NCBI GenBank assembly: GCA_029168955.1
Contig: JAPDOI010000106.1
Location: 953,001 to 1,017,000 of the forward strand
Length of the DNA stretch: 64,000 nt
Source of the DNA: Aplectana chamaeleonis
Lineage: Eukaryota; Nematoda; Chromadorea; Rhabditida; Cosmocercidae
Direction of reading: 5' to 3'
The position numbers and the translations under genes are program-made. The notes under the pieces are model-generated. The model was not told the origin of the DNA. It saw only the letters and a list, made by a program, of their open reading frames with translations, and ran no database searches. Below, piece by piece: positions 58,709 to 64,000 of the stretch (position 1 is its first letter; the number at the start of each line of letters is the position of its first letter).

Positions 58709-59177
58709 AACGGAAATTCGTCATCGTCACCCGTCGTTAACAATTGACACCCGGCTATCACACCCACTGTCCACGTGTGCAGCGGTGGTCATTGGCCTCG
58801 CATCGTGTCAATGGGCAAACAAGAGAACAATCAGTTCTGAGTACTGTTCTACTGCTCATTTGTGCCTATTGCTTCAAATGTTCATTCATAATCACTTTCT
58901 GGAGAGACAGCTCTCTGGGATGAGCTCAAGAACTGAGCAGGACATCAATGTACCCCGAAAAGTTCACCAAACCATGGAGAAGTGTGGCATAACTTTCTCC
59001 GCAGATTCTCTTCTTTAAAATCTGTTTCAGACTGGGAAGGGTTATGCATTGCAATGCATGAGTACCCTGTGTAAGCTTGATTGAGAACAGTGTAACTGAT
59101 TTCCTTATAAACATACAGGAGTGCGCAAGTTTTTTTTATCGCAAAAAAGCTTTTTGTGATGTTTTTTGCTCATACAA
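58709..59177. other. Intergenic, no gene recognised
   Basis: No supported coding or RNA feature. Confidence 0.4.
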
Positions 59178-59470
59178 CTCTGAGATATATTGCCGCGACT
59201 TCGCCGCAACTCCTCCGGTTTGACGCCTGCCGGAGGAGATGCGGGGGAGATGAGAGGCAGGACCGCGGACGATTCTTTATTGACCGAATCGCGGTGGGGT
59301 CGCGGAAGAGTTCCGGGGGAGTCCCAGTAGAGTAGCGAAAGCGTGATCCACAAGGAAGCCGCGGCAAAGCCGCGGAAGAGTCCAGGGTCGCTTGGGAGTC
59401 GCGAGATGGTTCGGGATCGCGAAGGAGTCGTTGGGCAGCAGCGGAAGAGTCACGGCAATATTTCTCAGAG
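59178..59470. mobile_element. TIR element of about 293 bp
   Basis: CTCTGAGATATATTGCCGCG at the left end and CACGGCAATATTTCTCAGAG at the right end are inverted repeats of about 22 bp. The inside is GC-rich with repeated CGGAAGAGTC-type words. No target duplication was recognised and there is no transposase. Confidence 0.65.
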
Positions 59471-59521
59471 AAAGCGCCTTATCGCCATATCTCGCTTCAA
59501 AATTGACGAAATGAAATTTTG

Positions 59522-59761
59522 AGGTACAGGCCATAAAACGGCCAAAGTCTCACCGTCGACTGCGTACCACGCGCTGCGCGACCGCACGCGCGCCGGAAGC
59601 AGACGAGTTTTAGCCGCCGCGCGGAGGCCGAAACGTCGCGCGGCGGCCGGAACTCGTCGCGCGGCGGCCAAAACTCGTCTGCTTCCGACGCGCGTGCCGT
59701 CGCGCAGCGCGGGGGACGCAGGCGGCGGTGAGACTTTGGCCGTTTTATGGCTGCCTGTAGT
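59522..59761. repeat. GC-rich foldback element, about 240 bp
   Basis: Arms of about 110 bp pair nearly perfectly: CCATAAAACGGCCAAAGTCT, CGCGCTGCGCGAC, GGAAGCAGACGAGTTTT. The centre carries three copies of a CGCGCGGCGGCC word. It lies 51 bp from the TIR element on its left. Minus ORFs across it are by-products. Confidence 0.85.
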
Positions 59762-60137
59762 TGTCGTGTTCCTCTCAGTGAGGCAAATGTAGAGAGTGAT
59801 TGCAACTCCGGTATCCTGTTGAAAAGATGTATTTCCTTCTAAAATTCATGTCGACCACAGATCAGAAAATGAAAGATTTCTGATATCATGATCATCTGAC
59901 CAATTCATAGTGAGGGATTTTTTGGTGCAAATATGCATTTTTCGATGCACTTTTTGCGTTCAATCTAATGTTTTCTAATACTATCGTATAGGACTCAATG
60001 AAAGTAATTTAGAAATTACTTCAAAATTGAAATCGGACCACTTTGAATCAAGTTATAGCGATGCAGCGCTGTGTGCGCGCAAAAAAAACGCCGCAAAATG
60101 TTTTTTCTGCGAAAAATTGTGCGGAACTGTACCTCAA

Positions 60138-60530
60138 GGGTAAAATTTGATATTATAGTCCGCCCACTATGTATAGCAGATCTCAATTCGATCAAATAAG
60201 TGAGAAACTACGCGGAAAAAGTCGACCCCGCTCACAACACCCTAAAAGCATAATCAAGCGTTTCGACCCCGAAAAGGTAACCCAATTTTTTGCAAACGGA
60301 AAAATTAGTTTGTGTGGCGATGCTGAAAGGCAAAAAGTATAATAGCAGAGCTCTTGGTTCCCTTTCCGGGGCGATGCAGCTAGGCTTTTGGGGCGGGCCG
60401 ACTTTTTCCTTGAAGTTTCTCACTTATTACAGCGAATTGAAATTCCGCGCTTGGCAGGGTTGCTATTCACGGTGGGCAGGCTATAATATCAAATTTTACT
60501 CCTGATGTTGCACTGTGCCTTTAAAGCTGT
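60138..60530. repeat. Family R1 repeat with long TIRs
   Basis: 60138-60215 pairs with about 60405-60502: GTAAAATTTGATATTATAG, AATAAGTGAGAAACT and GGAAAAAGTCG. The right end carries GCACTGTGCCTTTAAAG as in the 54.7-55.5 kb copies. No gene inside. Confidence 0.65.
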
Positions 60531-60649
60531 TTAGCGCAGTGAGGCACTGCTCTGTGATTCAAATAATCCATAGATCATAAAGCACGCCCACAAGTACGCC
60601 ACGAAGCGACGTGGGTGTGCACCTTGTATACAGATATCCAGAAGTCTAA

Positions 60650-60924
60650 ATGTACACGCTCAAAAGGAACAACTCTTCAAACTGATTATGAAGGTCCTTG
60701 TAGCTGCCCAAATGAACCACTTTGAGCAAAGTTACCACACTGCGCTGGCCAAAACGGGGAGCAACAGCTGAGGCGACGAAAGGAGGACGAGGGCAGCACG
60801 TGCTGCTAAGAGCAGCACAAAGGCAGCACGTGCTTCTTGAGCAGCAGCTCTTCCCCTCGTGCTGCCCTCGCTATCCTCATCGAGGTGAAGGCCTATTGTG
60901 CTCCATTACGACTTCGCGATCCTC
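60650..60924. repeat. Dispersed repeat, copy 2 (partner at 58252)
   Basis: See 58252-58490. This copy carries an extra duplication of the GGCAGCACGTGCT word (60794, 60831). Confidence 0.7.
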
Positions 60925-61292
60925 TGAGTCGATGTGAGGAGGCGGTGTCTCCTCTTCATCATTCTTTCCATTTCTTTTCGTCCCCTTTTGGTGTTCGCGT
61001 CCTGTGTGGACACGAACACGGGTCTGAAATCCTTGATGCATCCTGTCTATAAGGCATTTCCTTCAGTCCGCACCTAACACCCATCCGTTGCGTAGGGTGT
61101 GAGTTTTAGCTGCCTGCTCGCTCGAAAACTCTGGTCTGCAGTTTGTGTTGTGGACGACCCCTCAACTCTACTCCACGTGTTTCTCAGTTATCTTTAAATT
61201 TATCGCGTTTATCGTGTTATACTCGTCCAAGTTGGTGACACCTAGGTGTCAATGCTAGCCATGTGGTATTATCGTTATTATACCTTATTGCT
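60925..61292. repeat. Dispersed repeat, short copy (partner at 47205)
   Basis: See 47205-47736. It ends where the RTE LINE begins, so the LINE inserted at or beside its end. Confidence 0.75.
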
Positions 61293-61570
61293 GCTACAGG
61301 GATCTACCTCCTCGTTGGTGTACGGTGGAAGCGTCCACAGACCCTGTAGGGTTGCCTGGCAAGCCTTGGTGTGAACGACGAACAGATCCAAACTGTCTCC
61401 CCCCTAGAATGTCAGCGTCAAGCCAGCGCTGAAGCGTTCATGGGGCTCATCCCACGCCCTTGCCCGGCTAAGGATGAGATCTAGGAGACGAATGCCTTTA
61501 CGCAGCGACATCCAATCAGCTGCCCCAGTCCTCCGCACACCGCGCCCAGCCGTCTACGACGTCGGAAGGT

Positions 61571-62977
61571 ATGGCAACCGGTGAGGGGCGATCAAATCTC
61601 GGAGTACGCAGGACGTTTTATGGAAACGGACAAACTGGACCGGACAAACACAGGCATCACGACTGTGTACGATTTTGCTCCTTCAACGCCCGAACTCTTT
61701 CAACTGAAGCGGATCAGGACGTCTTTCTGAGAGCTGCGGATCGAATACTTTACGATGTTATAGCAGTACAGGAGACAAAGACGAACAAAGATTCCGTGCA
61801 GAAATTGAAAGATGGAAGATTGTTGATTCTCGGAAAAAAAGTGGAGGGACGGAATGTTGGCGGTGTTGGCTTCTTACTCAACAGCACCATGGCACATACT
61901 ATGGATTCGCACTTCATCTACTCCCCGCGCCTGGCCGTTTTACGAATCAAGCCCAAAGGACACCCAGCAATCTCTATCATCAACGCATATGCACCAACAT
62001 CAGCTGCTGCGGATGATGAGCTCGATGAGTTCTACGGACAACTCGAGGATGTAGTAGCTAAAGAAAGAGGCTTTTACAAGATTTGTCTGGGCGACTTCAA
62101 TGCTGTCCTCGGAAGAGAAGTAGATGGAGAAGGAAGAATCGGATCGTATAGAGGCAACATCAGAAACGATAACGGTTCTCGCCTGGCAGACTTTTTGTGT
62201 AGCGCACGTATGTTCCACGGTAATTCGTTTTACAAGAAGCCCGAAAGTCGAAGATGGACCTGGAAGTCACCGAACGGAACGACGACCAATGAGATTGATC
62301 ATATTCTCGTTAATCGGCGATGGGCCCTCCTAGACGTCGGCACTGTTCCATCATTCGTGACAGGCTCTGACCACAGAATGCTTCGTGCAAAGCTTCGACT
62401 TCACAACAACTTTACGAGGAAACATCTTAGTCAGAGATTTTGCAGCAAAATCCGAACCGTGGATTCAGAAGTGATGCAGCGCAGTGTAGCCGATACGCAA
62501 TGGAATGTTTTTGATGATCCCACAGACGATTACGAGGACCTGTGTCGCAAGATAAAGGACGCCAAAAAAAATTCATTGGTTGGAGCAGTGGAACCAATTG
62601 ATAGGCTGCGCAAGGAGACTAAACTGTTGCTGGAAAAACGCCGCCTGGTACATCTCGATCCGAACACCAGTTACTTGGAGCGTGTTACGATCAGCAAAGT
62701 TTGCAGAGCTGAGGTATCGAGCGATTTGAAGCAATATCGAGCGCGGAAGTTGTTGGACCCCGTGAACCAGAGGAAAAGCATCAGGTTTTGTCGGAGAGAG
62801 CTGTCAGATCGCAGAGAACAAGTGTCAGCACTTCGGGATTCCTCGGGTTGCATTTGCACGTCCCGCGCTGGTATGGAAAAAATTGTGGTGGATTTCTACA
62901 GCACTCTCTTCAACTCAACACTGTCCGTGCCGCGTAGCCCACTACCTGCAATAGCAGATGACCCGCCCAATCCTTGA
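61571..62977 (+). CDS. LINE endonuclease and linker (N-terminal part of polyprotein)
   Basis: A 468-residue frame. AP-endonuclease motifs in order: FNART (Asn39), VQETK (Glu68), GGVGF (98-101), INAYAPT (137-143), LGDFNAVLG (Asp175, Asn177), EIDHIL (Asp243) and GSDHRML (Asp267, His268). All the catalytic positions I know for this fold are present. The enzyme nicks target DNA to prime reverse transcription. After about residue 280 comes a basic linker. The frame ends at TGA 62975-62977, just where reverse transcriptase starts in another phase, so the stop comes from a frameshift. The start is the first ATG in the frame. Confidence 0.9.
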   Translation: MATGEGRSNLGVRRTFYGNGQTGPDKHRHHDCVRFCSFNARTLSTEADQDVFLRAADRILYDVIAVQETKTNKDSVQKLKDGRLLILGKKVEGRNVGGVGFLLNSTMAHTMDSHFIYSPRLAVLRIKPKGHPAISIINAYAPTSAAADDELDEFYGQLEDVVAKERGFYKICLGDFNAVLGREVDGEGRIGSYRGNIRNDNGSRLADFLCSARMFHGNSFYKKPESRRWTWKSPNGTTTNEIDHILVNRRWALLDVGTVPSFVTGSDHRMLRAKLRLHNNFTRKHLSQRFCSKIRTVDSEVMQRSVADTQWNVFDDPTDDYEDLCRKIKDAKKNSLVGAVEPIDRLRKETKLLLEKRRLVHLDPNTSYLERVTISKVCRAEVSSDLKQYRARKLLDPVNQRKSIRFCRRELSDRREQVSALRDSSGCICTSRAGMEKIVVDFYSTLFNSTLSVPRSPLPAIADDPPNP

Positions 62978-63225
62978 GAGTGAAGTTGCTTTTGCTGTCA
63001 GAGGGATGAAGGAAAACACAGCTACTGGACCAGATGGCATTTCAACCGAGTCCCTCAGAGCGGGTGGTTCACCTTTATGGAAAGTTCTTGCGGAACACTT
63101 CTCCAGATACCTCGCGCAAGGATTGGTTCCCGCGCAGTGGAAATCGTCAAGAACGATTCTCCTATTCAAAAAGGGTGATCGGGATGACATCAACAACTAC
63201 AAGCCAATCGCTCTACTCAGTGCCG
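62958..63225 (+). pseudogene. LINE reverse transcriptase, first fragment
   Basis: A frame shifted relative to the endonuclease. It reads ENTATGPDGIS, then VPAQWKSSRTILLFKKGD and NNYKPIALLS, the N-terminal fingers of LINE reverse transcriptase. A second frameshift at about 63226 throws it out of phase. It would be continuous with both neighbours but for the two shifts. Confidence 0.85.
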
Positions 63226-64000
63226 TACAAGGTCTGTACGAAGATTCTGCTGAACAGGATAGAGAAGGCTCTGGACGACTTCCAGCCCAGAGAACAGGCA
63301 GGCTTCCGTAAGGGTTACTGCTGTCTTGATCACATTCAGGCGCTATCGCAAGTCATTGAACGGACAAGGGAGTACCATCTACCTCTAGCGCTCGTCTTCG
63401 TGGACTATACCAAGGTATTCGATTCGGTTGAAGTCCCGGCTGTTCTTAACGCTCTCATCCACGCTGGTGTTGACGCTCAGTACATCAGAATATTGGAAGA
63501 GTGCAACAACGGAAGCAACACCATTATTCAACTATTCGAGAGGAAACTGAAGGTGTCGATTGGAAAGGGTGTCAGACAGGGAGATACCATCTCGCCGAAG
63601 CTGTTCACGACCGCGTTACAAGACGTAATGCGCCAAATCGACTGGGAGGGCAAAGGTATCCTCATAGACGGGTGCAGACTATCCAACTTGCGCTTCGCTG
63701 ACGACATTGTGCTGCTGGGTTCGTCTTCCGCAGAAGTCGAAGGAATGCTTAACGAGCTGGACGCTGCAGGAAAAGCGATTGGCCTTACAATGAATCTAAG
63801 GAAAACCCAAGTGATGCGCAACCAGTGGTGTGACGACAGCCCCATTCGTCTCTCTGGCACTCCCCTACTCACTACGAACAGCTACGTCTATCTCGGAAGA
63901 GAGGTGAACATGCAAAACGACTTGTCTACGGAGGTCGGATGGAGACGACGAGCGGCCTGGTCTGCACTTGGATCGATAGTGGAAGTGACAGACAAATTGC
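63226..64000 (+). pseudogene. LINE reverse transcriptase, palm fragment (open to window end)
   Basis: The third phase is open to the end. Visible are REQAGFRKGYC, VFVDYTKVFDSV (first catalytic Asp), GVRQGDTISPKLF, RFADDIVLLG (catalytic Asp pair at 63700-63705), GLTMNLRKTQVM and YVYLGREV. All core palm motifs are present, so the protein was recently functional apart from the frameshifts. Confidence 0.85.

Larger units (their letters stand above)
61295..64000 (+). mobile_element. RTE-type LINE, 5' part, runs off the window
   Basis: A non-LTR retrotransposon with a 5' leader of about 275 bp, an apurinic-type endonuclease and a reverse transcriptase; no gag-like first ORF is present. The leader begins GCTGCTACAGGGATCTACC and directly follows a dispersed repeat. 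Two frameshifts (about 62970 and 63226) break the polyprotein into three phases. The 3' end lies beyond 64000. RTE is inferred from gene content and motif style. Confidence 0.9.

Overview
This is repeat-rich eukaryotic DNA, most likely from a parasitic nematode and probably a strongylid such as a hookworm (inference). The coding exons I can join are short and separated by introns with nematode-style ends: TTTCAG-type acceptors and several introns of about 37-140 bp. The mobile elements also fit a nematode: an RTE-like LINE, a Ty3/gypsy element, a CR1-like LINE tail, foldback MITEs and (AAAT)n tracts. No bacterial operon, rRNA or intact tRNA was seen. Most long open frames here are by-products of tandem repeats whose period is a multiple of three, or of palindromes.

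Layout. 1-14 kb: two foldback elements of one MULE-like family (114-290, and 5351-5533 nested in a retrotransposon), a 370-bp TTA-flanked MITE (730-1099), a decayed minus-strand gypsy element with both LTRs (4902-8415), and a BEL/Pao-like gag relic (about 11990-12330). 14.2-17.4 kb: a satellite of about 77 copies of a 42-bp unit, each carrying a 16-bp perfect palindrome with a cAMP-response-element core. 17.8-21.4 and 23.3-27.1 kb: two related elements, each a giant inverted repeat of about 3.6-3.8 kb. 28.2-30.3 and 36.2-38.3 kb: two direct copies of a block of about 2 kb that bracket a gene.

Genes. The best-supported gene is an eight-exon plus-strand SET-domain protein (30939-35068), hidden from simple ORF calling because no exon exceeds 200 bp. 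A second multi-exon gene of unknown function (52136-53246, 161 codons) ends at a good polyadenylation signal. A 93-residue secreted-protein ORF with a TATA box sits at 51599. Possible exons of a membrane protein lie at 50901-51326.

38-64 kb: more foldbacks, a CR1-like LINE 3' end (40560-41010), two minisatellites in inverted orientation sharing a 23-bp exact flank (41040-41870 and 45480-46056), a 42-bp minisatellite at 44 kb, a 76-bp near-perfect palindrome at 46.3 kb, several dispersed repeat pairs, a (GT)n tract, and an RTE-type LINE (61295 to the window end) whose endonuclease frame is intact but whose reverse transcriptase is broken by two frameshifts.

The genes show no common pathway. 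The window reads as a heterochromatin-like intergenic region with a few embedded genes. All exon joins are my own reading of GT-AG sites and phase, not transcript evidence.
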